Positions 20,765 to 33,653 of a DNA stretch of 64,000 bases are shown one piece after another. Origin of the DNA: Bullera alba (taxonomy: Eukaryota; Basidiomycota; Tremellomycetes; Tremellales; Bulleraceae); the NCBI GenBank assembly GCA_001600095.1, contig BCIX01000005.1:1184523-1248522 (forward strand), given 5' to 3'. The translations under genes were made by a program, and so were the position numbers. The notes beneath the pieces were generated by a model. That model was given only the letters and a program-made list of their open reading frames with translations, was not told the origin of the DNA and made no database searches. The first letter of the stretch is position 1. Each line of letters begins with the position of its first letter.

Positions 20765-23700
20765 CTACTCAGATGTATGTAAGTGTCCACTTACTGCCAG
20801 GATGTCCCGCAAGAAGGGTTTTCTCTCGATCAAGCTCTCGCCCAGCTTCGCCTTTCCCTTTCCCTTTTCTTCCTTCACTGTGACGTTCTCCTTGCCATTC
20901 TCCTCTGCCTTCACGCTACCTTCCGCCTTCGATTCTTCTGGTTCTATTGACGGACCACCTTCATGGCCTTTAGCACCTTTCGGCAAGGTGTATATCCATT
21001 TCTGCTCCTCCATCAATTGCAAAAAGTCCTTGAGTAGTGGATCTCCGGCCATGGTCCGCCGAGAGCCAAAGATGACCAACTTGCGTTTCGCTCTGGTGAA
21101 CGAGACGTTGATCCTTCGCCAGTCCTTGAGTAGCTCGCCGATCTACATCAGTCATCAGTCATTGTCAGGAAGACGATCGTGGCGCCACGACTCACATAGC
21201 CACTGGCATTGGATCTGACCAGTGAGATTAGGATACATTCCTTGTCCCTGCCCTGACTCTTGTCCGCGGTGAGGATCTCGACGCTGGGCATATCGGCAAA
21301 GAGGCCAGTGAGGAGCTTGATCTGCTGGCGATACGGTGTAATGACGGCGAGATCCGAGGGGTTCAACCCGCTAGCAATCAATGCTTTGGACAGCTAGTTC
21401 GTGATCAGCATAACCCGCTGTCACAGTGAGTTCGTCGACCCACTTGTGCTATGAATCCTGCTTCTATCTCGTTCTGGACCAAATTGCCGATTCTACTGTC
21501 GTACGCCGGTACCAGATCGGTGTCGACGAAGACGGCTTTGACACTGCAACTCGTCAGTGAGACCCTTGATCAATCACGAGGTTCGAGCTCACTTCTCTGC
21601 CATCAGATCTTGAACCCAGCATGGCTGGGAGCAAGTCTTTCCAGAAATCTCTTGACATTTCTTCCGCCTGGGCAGCACCAAGCTCTGCTTGGCCACGAAC
21701 TCGTTCCCGCATTTCAGTCTGTTCTCGTATATCAACCGATTTGACAAGAGCATGATGTCCTCGTTCATCCTGTATTGATGTGACAGGTCGACAACGGCCT
21801 CCGGATGAGCCTCTGAAAGAAGCCGGAAGAGGGATACGTCGAGACCGCCTTGTTTGGCTTCGCGATTCTTGACCTTCAGAATCGGGTCAGCTCGTCTGCG
21901 TACAACACATACAGCACAACAGCTGTACCCACTATTGGCGGGAGTTGGAAGTGATCGCCGACTAGCACAAACGTATCGGCCAGACGCAGCGGGCCCAGAC
22001 ACGTTGGCAGGGTGATTTGCGATGCCTCGTCCACTATGCAATAGTCGAATCGCCGCTTGAAGAAGAGGGGACTGGAATCAAGTCAGCGATGCTCAGAGTC
22101 AGCCGAAGCTTGACTCACTGATCAACCGACAGACACGTAGCTGCCACTACGGGCGGACGCATCAATCTCGCATCAAGCTGCAGTAGGTCGGACGACTCCT
22201 CGTGTGCCTCGAGCGTCAAGTGCTGCACATCCGGGTGGACCTGACGAGAGGGGTAAGCCGACGTAACAAACCGCCTGTCACAGCTGAACCCACCTTGTCG
22301 ATATTGCCCAATCTGAGCATTTCAAACTCCGAGTTGAGCAATTTCATCAAGATCGTGTCCACTGCTGAATGGGTATAGCTGCTAAGCAAGACCGTCTTGC
22401 CCCTCGCGACCAGTGCCTTGATAATCTCCGCAATGGTGGTCGTTTTACCCGTGCCCGGCATACCCAGAATCAAGGAATAGTCCTTGGCCGTCATGATCTT
22501 CTCCATCGCCTTTGTTTGGTCGGCATTGAAGCTGTCTGGGATTTTCTCAGATCGGGGCAGCCTGGCAATCTCGTACTCTGGTGCCTGATGCTGGACCACC
22601 AATTGCCGAAGTCGCTTCACAGAGTCGCTCACGTCGGAAAAGAAGAGCGCGGCCAGATTGGCTCTCATCTTCATCGTCCCAGCTGCCATTTCGTCCTTAT
22701 CGATTCGGAAGACCACCTTGTCACCGCTCATGGCGTGGTTCCTGTGCTTGGTCCGCTCGAGCAGAGCGGCCGGGTCAATCACGTATGCCACGCCGATGGT
22801 GATACTGTCGGGTTTCAAGTCGGTGACGAAACCACGGGAAAGGCATAATATGTCGGGCTCGATGGATAGGTTGACAGGATCACCTCGGGCGATGTGACCC
22901 GACAAGAGTGATTTTGCCGATTGGGAAGCGTCGAGTTGAGCTCGAGTAAAGGTGTAGCTGTGACGATGTATCTTGGCCAAGGATTTCCCTAGATCGTTCG
23001 AGTATGCCGAAATGACCATATTGCTGAAACACCTGTGGCAGACTCAGTAACGGAAAGCAATTCACGAGCTCAATTCAACGCACCTGCCCGCCTTTTCTCG
23101 CTGTTCAGCGGTCATTGTCCAGAGCTGGGATTTGAACCGCAGTACGTCTTGCTCTTCGATTGTGAGCAAGTTCTCCCATTTCTTGAAGAATGCTGCATCG
23201 GCGTCGGTGAGTTCGCCAGCCTTTTCGGCGTACAACTCGAAAATCTCGTCGTCGTCGTCATGGGTCGGAACATTGTCTATCGCCTAATAAGTGTCAGCGA
23301 GGCTCGCGAGTGCTGGGAGGAGCACTTACTCGGCGGTAGAGCATGCAGCTGTCTACCGCATAGCAGCTCTTGCATTCCTTGGCATGATCGGTTGTCGGAG
23401 GCAGGAATGCAGCCTTCTCCGTAGATGGAGCGTCTGAGGAGGTGGAATCTAGGAGTGTCCGCTCATTTGCGAGATAAGAAGCAAGCTCATTTCGAGTGAT
23501 GATAAGAGCTCGGATTTCATTCGATTTTGCCTCGACCCGGAGTACCGAGTCCAACTGGGAGTAGTACAGTAGTCCAGCTGGAACGGGTATGCCTATCGCC
23601 AAGAAATCAGCTATCATCTACGTGGGCTGTTGAAGATGCGGGACTCACCGTAGCGATCCTCCATGAGCAGTGTGTACAGCATGGTTTGGGCTCTGTGTGC

Positions 23701-25509
23701 CATGACCCCGACGGATCTTCCCGTCTTGATCTCCAGAGGTGCAATGTTCTCATCTGCCTGCTTGGCGCCGGGAGCAAGAATGCTAGCTTGGACAGACGCA
23801 TCGACTTTGCCTTTCAGGCCCCATTTCGGAGACCAGATGTCTTCTTCGACGTCGTGTAAGCCGGTGATAGCCAGCAATGACGGCTTTTCACCCGACTGCG
23901 CGTGGAGATCACCTTCATTCTGTGGTCATAAGTCAGCTTCGTTCAGATCACGTCCGCCTTGGTAGCTGACCTTTGGGGTGGATCCAATCCACTTCTGTCC
24001 AAACTTTTCGAAACCCAACCCTGCCTTTCCGCCGACTTCCTGTCGGACATCGTCGAGTCCGAGGCCTGTACCCCAGACATCAAGCTTGATCGACTCTTTT
24101 CGCAATTCGTCATTCAATCGCCTCCTCGTCTCATCAATCCCAAAGTTCTGCTCCTGCAGCGCTCCCTGCAGTAGGCCATGCAGAATGTTTCCGTACAGCA
24201 TCGGTTTCGAAGCGGGTCCAGGCATCCTTATAAGCGATTGCAAGATCGGTTTCCGAGGGCACGGCATCGCATTGGCGATCGAAGTCATGGTGAGCATGAT
24301 ATCGGGGTGGTGGATGATGAAGCTTTTAGGGTCCTTGAAGCTGATGAGAATAGGCTGTTTAGATCCTTCATCCTCGAGCGAAGGCGAAATGATGTTGATG
24401 ATATCGCCTGTTACTGTCAGCATCGCCGCGAAAGACTGACTTACCAGTCCGCAGGGGAAGATCTTCCCATCTTTCCTTGAGGTGGATGACCCGACGAAAG
24501 TCGTTTCCTTCTTGTTTCACCACTACCGTCTGAGCAGATTTTAGCTCGTGCATCTCATATTGGTTGGAAGCGTTGCATACCTTTCCCATCCCATGTCGAG
24601 GTGCGGGAAGCATGTCGAACTTGAGAAGTTCCTCCTCGGGCGGGACCACGCCATCAGTCAATTGTAAACCTGCGAGTGCGACCACCACGCAGCACCGCAT
24701 CCATGGTGTCGTGCGGTAATCGGCCGGTGGAGAGGGAACGGGGGGATTCAAGATTGGGTATTTGACCTGAAGGTGTCAGCACAGGTTTCTGACACGTATA
24801 GCGGCCAACTTACAACCGGTGCAGATGTTCCGTCCAGAAGATCCAGGTCGGCTGCCGATAGGTCAGCCAGATCGAACTCGAATTCGAACAACTCGTCATC
24901 CAGCTCCGGCTTGTCTTTGTCCTCCTTGACATCGAATGCTTCGTCCTTGACCCGTGCCATCGTAGTCATCTCGTGCTTGATGGTGACACGATCCATAGCT
25001 GGGCTCGCCTTTCTCTTCCCTTTGGGACTGGAGACCACTGGCTTGAGATCTGGCGACTGCTTAAAGGGAGGTTGAAGCCGCATAGCGATCGGCCGGGTAT
25101 GATATGTGTTCTTGGTAGGTGACAAGATTTCTCGCTTGACAGATGGTATCGTTCGATCGCTGCGACCTTTTCCCGGGGTTCGCGCATTGACCCGAGATTG
25201 ACTGGGAACCTTGGTAACGGGTGACGAAGTGAAATTGTCAAAGATCGACGCGTCCAATCCGGCCATCAGGTTTTCCATCATGTTCGCTTCGTCATCCGCG
25301 GTGAAAGAGGGTTTGCTGCGTTTTGCAGGCGAACGCACTGATGTTGAGCCATGGCGAAGTATTGATGCGTTCTCCTTGTCTTTGGTGGGCGATAGTCTAG
25401 GTCGTTTCGCAGGTCGCGGGTCGATCGACGCGACGGACGCACCGGCGCGGAAGATGTCTTTGGACTCGTTCTGGCGAATCGCCACACTGCCTTGGCTAGA
25501 AGGCGCCAT
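20765..25509 (-). CDS. DNA2: DNA2-like nuclease-helicase
   Basis: Nuclear enzyme that trims flaps in Okazaki-fragment maturation and resects DNA breaks. Many exons, roughly 1,300 residues. The order from the N-terminus (25509) is as follows. First comes a long disordered, basic tail. The Dna2 RecB-like nuclease domain follows, with the first iron-sulphur Cys in MPCPRKPIL (near 24260) and the Cys cluster [10 protein letters not shown] (near 23370). The SF1 helicase has Walker [11 protein letters not shown] (near 22460), an ATP-site DEASQI segment, [13 protein letters not shown], then [11 protein letters not shown] and [11 protein letters not shown] (near 21270). A Lys/Glu-rich tail ends at 20765. 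ATG at 25509 is the first Met. It shares a 365-bp divergent promoter with the Hook-like gene. Confidence 0.92.
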
Positions 25510-25874
25510 GACAGGCAATCAAGACGAAGGATCGGCAAGCAGAAGCAAGCAGGCAAGCAAGAGGTCTACGTCGTGTTCGCAGAATGAGGTCGATGTGGAA
25601 CATTAAAAGGTAGTCGCGTCGAGGTGATCGTGCTCTGAGACAGCACTAGACAGCAGGACTGCGATTTGAGTTTTGATTCCGTGATTTGAAACGCGAGCTC
25701 AAGCGTTCCGGGGCTCCGATTATAACCACCGGGGCGGGCAGGCCAGCGAGGTTGCTTCACTCCAACTTCACTCTCAATCTTGTCTCAATCTACTGATCTC
25801 AAGGGTGTACATGCCAGCCAGAGAATCACAAGTCAGCACCGGGAAGCGATCAGGAGACCATAGCTCACGGCATC
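25510..25874. other. Divergent promoter DNA2 / Hook, 365 bp
   Basis: Non-coding spacer between two divergent ATGs. No TATA box or other site recognised. Confidence 0.5.
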
Positions 25875-28800
25875 ATGTCAAAGAAGGAGCAGGATGCCTT
25901 GCTGGCCCTGCTCAACTCGTTCAAGGTGTCCAAGCGCATCACCACCTTTGACCAGCTATCAGACGGGAAGGTCTTGATGGAGGTATGTGTAGAGCACTAC
26001 TGCTGCTTCGATATACTCGCTGACTGCGCGAACAGTTCTTGTCGGCAATGTGAGAATGTTCAAAGCAGGACAAAGCGACCCGACTGATGATAGCAGCGAT
26101 GCTACGCACTTCAAGAGCGCGCCAGTGAGAGGCAGCCCCGGTGGCCCAGGCGAGAATTGGGTATTGAAAATGAACAACCTGTGAGCAGATCGCCGAGTCA
26201 GAAACGGGCTGTCTACTCAATTCAATGTAGGAAGAGGTTGTATAGACTACTCCTCTCGTTTCCCCTACCACCGCCTCATCATTCCCTCTCGCTGTCCACT
26301 TTGCCGGAACCACCTTTCACTTCTATCGCTAAGTCCCCGACCAGTCTGGAGAGCACCAAGGGCCTGCTTCAGATCTTCAGGATGTGTCTGAGTATCGGGG
26401 TATGGGGGCCTGGGAACGAGATGGTCATCAAGAAGATCCAGAGTCTGGGCGAGGCCCACATGGCGGAGTTGATGAGGAGTATCGAGGAGGTGAGTCATAC
26501 GTGTAGAGACGGTCAGATCATTGTTGACACGCCGACTCTCTCAAAGGTTATGCGCTCTATGCCGGCCGTGGAGGACTCGCCAGAGCCAGGATCGTCCCCA
26601 AGTAAATCAGCGCCAGACTCGTATGTAACCCTTCTCTGCCGACATGCGAGGTTGATGTCTGACCACAATATAGCCCACCCTCGCCCGTAGCTGGAGGTCT
26701 GCGCGCCGACCGGGACAAATTGGCCCAGGAGAACGAGGAACTGAGAGTTCGATGTGAACAGCTGTCCGGGCAAATGGCAGAACTGTCCAAGAGCCTGGTG
26801 AGATCAGCTGTATCTTTCTTCTGTACGATAGCTGAAGCGATCTTGCAGGAAGAGGCGAGAGCCCAATCAAGCGAGGTCCCTCTTCGAAATGAGCAGGACA
26901 TCCCCGCTGGCATCCCGCGGAATAATCAGCCTGTCTCGGGCGACAACGAAGCTTTGCTGGCGGATTTGTAAGTGGTTGAACTACAATTCTTGACTAGAGT
27001 AGCTGACAGCCGACAGGGCGAAGGCTGAGGATAATCTCACTATCACGGAAGCCGAGCTGGAGAAGCAGAACAAGGTGGTATCAGAACTGAGCAAGACAGT
27101 GGGGGTCCCCAGCATGGCTCATATTGCATCGCAGATGCTGATTAGTCTGCAGGTTGATGAGTTGAGACTTAAAGCTGCTAATGCGGCGAAGCTGAAAGAT
27201 GAGCTGGACGAGTGAGTCTCACTTTGACAAGAGGGCGCTTGTAGCTGAGAGCTCAAAGGTATCGCCATACAGCGGACAAGTTACAAAAAAGTGAAAATGT
27301 CATTCAGAAGTACAAGAAGAAGCTAGATGAGTCGGCAGGCCTGCGCAAAGAACTCAAAGTGAGTATCTCGACCCCGCTTCATTTCAGTACTGACCACAGC
27401 TAGAGCTTGGAAGACGAGAACACCGCCTTGATCAATACCAACGCCTGGCTCCAGGCAGAACTCAAGCAGTCTGGCTCATCAAAGGCCCTGGTCGATACGT
27501 ACAAGGCTCACATCGAGATTCTGGAGAGGAAAGCGAACGAGCAAGCCGCACAGGTGGCCGAATTGACAGTACACTTCGAAAACAGTCAAGCGGAGTTGGC
27601 AGAGGTGATCCAGGCTCACGAGCGGGATCAAGAGGAGCTACAGGTCCAACAAGAGAGAATCAGGGAGATTGAGCTCCGGTCGGGATCAGCACTGAAGAAC
27701 CAGTCTAACGACACAATCGATGACATGGGTAATACGTCGTTGGGCGCGGAGCTAGGCACTTCTGGACCAGATTCGCCAACAGAAACAAAAGCGGCGTGAG
27801 TGAACCCTCCTGGAAGCGCCCACTGGATGGTACTGAATGGTGTTGCCCAGACTTCGATCCCGCATTCGAGCGTTGCAGAAGGAAGTGGCGGACGTCAAAG
27901 TCCAGAGTATCGACAATCACAGGGCGTCCACCCTGGAAGCCTTGTTGGCCGATGCGAACAAGTGGAAAGATCGGTATCAAGCCGATTTCCTGGAGGCTCA
28001 GCGGAATGGTCTCAAGGCGCAGGCGACTCTGGACCAGATTCGCTCGGGGCGGGGCGTCGACAAGTGAGTCTACGGCGAGCAGACCGAATCAGGGGGTGAC
28101 TAAACTCTTACTCCTCCTCAGAACCCATACCATGCTGGCTTTGAGACAGCAAATCGAAGAGATCCAGAATGAGAGAGATGCCTTGGTCAAAGAGAAGCAG
28201 GTAATTCTCGCTCAACAAGACTTTGTCAACAAACAGCTCGAGGCGGCTCGCGTGGATCGTGAGTGCATAGGATTCGAACGCAGGGTCGGGAGGCCTCCGT
28301 CTGAGATCGTATTAGTGAGCCTGGCTGGCAAAGACGAAGACGAGCAGATCAGCGGTGAGTCCAAACTCAGGCCTGATGATCGTCGCTGGCGTGTGCTGAT
28401 GATATACAGCCATCCGGAAGAGCCTCTCTTCCCAAGCCGAGGGTCTCGAAAACACTATCGCTGGGCTGAAAGAGGATATTGCGACTTTGCGGGACAAGGA
28501 CAGACTGCACCTGGAAGAGATCAAATCTCTTCTGAAGGACAAGGTCGATCTTCAGGCTTCGGGCCTCGCACAGAGGGATACTGCAATCGAACGAGAGCGG
28601 CATTTCAGGTACGTACAGTATGGCCTGATCGACCCTTGAGCTTGTTTTGACTGTATATTTTAGCGATATCAGGGCGTCGCTTGCTGCTGGCGGCGTTTCG
28701 GCAGAGGCGCAGACGCAGATCATGGAGCTACACAGTCGAAATGGCGATTTGAGCGACGAAGTCAAGGACCTCAATGCGAAACTGGTCAGAGCCAAGATGG

Positions 28801-29399
28801 TGAGTAGGAGAAGCGTCTGACTGCACCCGCTGACAGTGGTCAGTTCATCAAGGACCAAGATTCGCTATTCCGAGCCGAGCATCGCGGATCGGTGAGTCGG
28901 TCAAGCAGCAGGGCCGAGAACTACACTGATAGGAATAGTCTGCTGGAGAGTTTGCAGAAGCGCAAAAGAGCTACGAGGCGCAAATAACTGCGCTCCGGGT
29001 AGAAGTCGACCGAGCAAAGGTATGTGTAGTCCTTCTCACCCGCTGCTACACTCCAGTAGATGGATGATGCTGACTCCGATTAGACGAGCACTTCAGCCCT
29101 CGATCGACGGTATAAACTCGAGCAACAGCTCATGTTGTCTGCTTGGCATGAGTTGGGTATGAAAACGGTTCAAAGCCATTTGACCGCGGCTGGGACGAGG
29201 AGACCGGTCCAGAAGCCCGTTCCGACCAGCTGGCTGGGAAGACAGAGGAGGAACGTGAGTCGAGAACACTCATTCGATGATTGGCGTCGGCAAAGACTGA
29301 CGACTTGCTGTTCGTAGCAAGAGGAAGCTTCGTTTGTGAGTACAGCAATGAATGTAAGCTAGTCGTGAGGCTGATGACTTGTGTGTTCAGACTCGTTAG
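25875..29399 (+). CDS. Hook-like microtubule/cargo adaptor
   Basis: About 20 short exons, roughly 850 residues. The N-terminal ~150 residues form the Hook calponin-homology-like domain (MSKKEQDALLALLNSFKVSK, then DGKVLMEV). A helix follows with KGLLQIFRMCLSIGVWGPGN, characteristic of the Hook/CCDC88 family. Almost all the rest is coiled coil, rich in Glu, Lys, Leu and Gln (for instance RDKLAQENEELRVRCEQLSG and KALVDTYKAHIEILERKANE). Near the end is SAWHELGMKTVQSHL, as in Hook C-terminal segments. The last small exon gives the stop at 29397-29399. In fungi Hook links early endosomes to dynein and kinesin-3. Inner splice sites were not all checked; the ends are secure. Confidence 0.85.
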
Positions 29400-29540
29400 C
29401 CGAGATGGTTTCAGACAGGTCTGGGATGTCGGAGATGTAGCTAGATACAGAAAGACGAGCTAATGGATACAGTCTACACCACATTTGTGTAGCTGCCTGG
29501 CTTCGGAGTCTACACCGTAGGCATGCAATTACGGTGCGGC
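29400..29540. other. Short convergent spacer
   Basis: Spacer of 141 bp between the Hook-like gene and the small minus-strand gene. Confidence 0.4.
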
Positions 29541-29885
29541 TCAGCTTTGCGGGTTTTGCTTCCGGTCGAAGACGTTCCCATTTGGCAAGCGTTTGATCCC
29601 TTTGATCTTGTAAGGCGACGTCTGTAGCCTTTCAATACGATACATAGCTGTCAACAGGCTAATCCCGCAGCATCGCGAGGAGAACCCAGCAGCGCGGCCA
29701 TACCGAAGAGCCTGTCCAGCAAAGCCAACAATAACTCACTCCAGACTGTTTCGGACCAAAGCGATTAAGGCCGCCTTCTTATCGCTTTCGTCCACCATTC
29801 CGTTGCCATCACGACACTCCTCCCAGGCCAGCTCGCTCGATCCATCCGGGACGCACTCGCAGCTCGACTCGGAAGCAGAGTCCAT
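29541..29885 (-). CDS. Small unknown protein, 77 aa
   Basis: Two exons on the minus strand, 29885-29740 and 29628-29541, separated by a 111-nt intron, join in frame to 77 residues. The N-terminal half is acidic with three Cys (SESSCECVPDG, WEECRDGNG), then VDESDKKAALIALVRNSL. The second exon is basic: LQTSPYKIKGIKRLPNGNVF. There is no signal peptide or membrane helix. The arrangement (acidic/Cys half, then a basic YKIKGIKRLPNGNVFD end) is too orderly to be chance, and the exact in-frame join supports it. I do not recognise the family. It starts 117 bp from the PHO91 ATG on the other strand, so the two probably share a promoter. Confidence 0.65.
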
Positions 29886-30002
29886 CTAGACAGTTCAGGG
29901 GAGTTTGCGCTCGTCCCCCTGGATCCAAGCGACAAGGCGGAAGGAAACGAGGCAGGTGTTTGGACTTGGCACAATAGTGATCTCGCGAGAAACGGAGACA
30001 AG

Positions 30003-33000
30003 ATGAAGTTTGGGTACGTCCGTCCTCTCCAAAGCGGGAGATGTCTGACGAGGCTGACTGTTATGGATAGAACACTACTTGAGCTGAATAGCAATGTTGA
30101 ATGGTGGAGTTATTATGTCGAGTGAGTTCCGCGATATAGTACTTGGCAACGCGACCTGGATACGTTCTTTGGGAATATCGGCTGAATTGCTACAGCTATG
30201 GTGCTCTGAAAAAGCTCTTTCCTTCGACACCCCTGGACCCATCGTACCACTCGACCAACCAGGAATCGACGTCGCTCCTCCCTACTCACCAAGACCGGTC
30301 GAAGAAATTCGCTTCGCCCGAGGAATTTCGCGAGGCATTGGACCGGGAAAAGCAGAAAGTGGAAGAGTTCTACAGACACAAAGAGGATGAGTTGCACCAC
30401 GCCCTCGACCTGCTGGAGGACGAAGTTGCCGCGATAGAAGAACGAGATCTTGGCACCGACGACGTAATCAAGGAGGAGGATGAGGACGATGACGATGAAG
30501 ACGAAGATGATGAAGGCGTGAGACATTCCAGGAGTGGGAATGAGCGGAGCCCTTTGATCAACTCGACCACCTCGAATGCGCCGCGGGCACCATCCCGCCC
30601 ACGGCGATCGAAATCGTCCATACTTAGGCGTTTCGGCAATTTCGCAGGCAGGCGACGAAGTGCTATCAACACGACGCACGAGGCGGACATTCTCGAAGCG
30701 TCCTTTGCCCCTTCAATCGATAGAGCCAGGAGCAGCTCGACATCGCAAGGCATGGGCGCCAGTGTTTCGACATTGGATACACCATCGTTGGAAGAACCCG
30801 GTCCAATCTCGCCCAATGTCTTTTCACCCATTCACAGGGCCAACAGCTCTAAGAGACCCAATGGCCCACGGACGACCAGTGACTTTGACCTGGAAGACAG
30901 CGCCGTCGTCGGGCACGGTCGGGACCGACGAACTTCTGGCTCATCCATTTCTTCCCATGAGCAGGACGTCTGGCAGGCAAGGCGGAAACACCTCTCGCTG
31001 GGTCTGGTGCAAATGGATCCAACGTCCATCCCGCCCATCATTGCCATGTCGCGGTATCACCAGAACCAGAATGAGAATGCCGAGGACGAGTCTGGGGAAA
31101 TGGAACAGAGGCCCGTTTACGTTTGGACCGCGAACAACGATTACGGAACCGTTCTCAGAATCGGGTTCAAGAAGAGAATCTCAGCAGTTTGGCTGGAAGC
31201 ATACGCGCTCAAGCAATACGTCGATCTGAACCTCACAGCGTTCGAGAAGATCTTGAAGAAGTGAGTCAGACTGGCACACATAGGGAATTCTGGGTATGCT
31301 GACGGTTGTGTAGGTACGACAAGAACACTGGCAACAAGGTGAGATAGCACCGATGTCTATGTTCTCGACAAGCCGGCTGATCCTCGATATAGTTGAAGAA
31401 GGACTATGTGACAAACTCGGTACTCACCTCCTACCCCTGGTCATCGGCCACGACAAGTGACCTCGACAACTTCCTCTCGAGAATACTGTTCCTCTACCGC
31501 CGAGTCGCGACCTCTGGCGACGAAGAGCTAGCCAAAGAACAGCTCCGCTCACAACTAAGGGAAAAGGTCGTCGTGGACCGAGAAACGGTTTGGTCGCAAA
31601 TGGTCTCTGGTCGCAGGGAGCAGGGTATTTTCCGCTCGGTCAACCAAGAAATCGAGGTTCCTTCCTTCGAGGCAAAGTCGGCTTTCGGTCGTCGATGGCC
31701 AGCGTGGTTGACGGCCAAGACGTGCATCCTGCTATTGGCGCTCGGGGTATTGGTCGCCATAGTGCAGATACAACCGTTTGAGCGGGTGGAGGAGAGCAAT
31801 TGCTTAGCGATGTTAATCTTCTGTACCATTCTCTGGGCAACAGAGGTGAGTGTAACAGTAACAGCGAGGGATGTTATGGCGAATGCTGAAACGACTTAGG
31901 CAATCCCTCTGTTCGTCACTTCCTTGGCCGTACCCCTCCTGGTAGTATTCCTCCGCGTTTTGCGATCTCAAGACGCCGATGACATCCGTCTCTCCGCATC
32001 CGACGCAACAAAGTGGGTGAAGTGTTCTCGAGCCTAATAAGTGCTCACGCCTCTCAGGTATATCTTCTCGCAGATGTTCTCCCCAACTATTATGCTTCTG
32101 ATTGGAGGGTTCACCATCGCGGCGGTACTGTCCAAGACCCGACTCGACGTCATGACCGCAACGAGAATTCTCAATGCTGCTGGGACCAGACCCAGCGTGG
32201 TGCTCTTGGTGTTGATGTGCGTGGCGACATTTGCCAGTATGTGGATCAGCAACGTCGCAGCGCCGACCCTGTGCTACGCGTTGATCAAGGTGAGTTATGC
32301 GGTTCACAACGAAGCTCATACTTGCAGCCAATCACGGATGAGCTGCATCCAAAGTCTGTCTTCTCGAAATGTCTCATCGTGAGTGAATGGCACAAACCTT
32401 ACACGAGCTCGCACTGACTTTTGCCAGATCGCTATTGCCCTCGCGTCCAACATCGGAGGTCAAGCCTCGCCGATCTCTTCGCCGCAGAATCTGATCGCTC
32501 TGGGGTCTATGAACCCGCCCCTGTCATGGCTCGAGTGGTTCGCCATTTCGATCCCAGTATCTGCCTGCTCTGTCCTCGCGATCTGGGCTTTCCTTCACGT
32601 CAACTACAAATGGGAATCCGACCTGACAATACCGAAAATGAGACCAAACACCGATAGCCTGTCGAAGACGCACTACTTTGTCCTGGTGGTCAGCGCCCTG
32701 ACAATTGCGTTGTGGTGCGCGGAAAAGAGTATCGAGGGCAGTGTTGGTGATATGGGCATTATCGCCATCATCCCGCTCTTGGCGTTCTTTGGAACGGGGA
32801 TCTTGTCAAAGGTGCGTTAGGGTAACAATAGGAGTGCTTCTGAAACTGACTATTAGTTGTAGGAAGATTTCCATTCTTTCCACTGGTCGATCGTCTTCCT
32901 AGCCATGGGCGGTATTGCTCTAGGAAAAGCGACCTTGTCCTCGGGTCTACTGGACGATCTTGACAAGGTACTGGAGAACCTGGTTGATGGGATGGGGTTG

Positions 33001-33653
33001 TACTCGATCCTCGTGGTGTTCTCCGGATTATCCCTTGTGATTGCTACTTTGTGAGTCGAGCATACATCCGGTCGCCCTACGGTGCTGATGATGTACCAGC
33101 ATTTCGCATACCATCGCTGCGGTACTTCTCGTACCTATCGCCGAGCGGATCGGTGAATCCCTCGACGAGCCCCATCCCAGGCTCCTCATCATGGTGAGTC
33201 GCAGCAATCTTGTGACAGGGGTCATCTGACGTTTTACAGGTCACCGCATTGATCTGTTCTGCGGGAATGGGCCTGCCCGTCTCTGGGTTCCCGAACATGA
33301 CTGCGTGAGCCGACATCATCATTTAAGAAGACTGCTAAATATGCAATCGGTAGTATCACCCAGGAGAACAAGCTCGGACAGCGATTTATCGGGGCCAGCG
33401 ATTTCCTCAAAAACGGTATTCCCGCCTCAATCCTTGCTACCTTCGTGAGTGACTGTACCGCGAGGTAAATTCATGCAGATAGCTGATAATTTCAGATCAT
33501 CGGAACGATTGGATACGCTATCATGCGGGCCATCGGGTGAGTGACACTCGTGGGAGTCGGGACCGGTCGTGGGCAAGAGCTGACTTGAGTAGTCTGTGAT
33601 CGCGTTGTAGGTCGACCGTGCCACTGGTTCCACAGGATACCCCGTTCTTATAG
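30003..33653 (+). CDS. PHO91: SPX-domain phosphate transporter (PHO91/PHO90 type)
   Basis: Low-affinity phosphate transporter with a regulatory SPX domain, at the vacuole (Pho91) or plasma membrane (Pho87/90). The first exon is MKFG only; the next gives TLLELNSNVEWWSYYVDYGA, the start of an SPX domain. A 180-residue acidic/Ser-rich insert (EEDEDDDDEDEDDE near 30480) splits the SPX helices, which finish with IGFKKRISAVWLEAYALKQY and KILKKYDKNTGNK. The DASS-type membrane domain follows with many helices and the substrate motifs IASNIGGQASPISSPQN and CSAGMGLPVSGFPN. Roughly 950 residues in about 15 exons. The last exon gives the stop at 33651-33653. An N-terminal SPX domain binds inositol pyrophosphates in this family. 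Confidence 0.92.

Noticed and set aside
30478..30520. GAT/GAC-rich run inside PHO91 as a microsatellite
   Set aside because: It is in frame and codes for the acidic insert common in SPX proteins; no separate repeat feature is needed.
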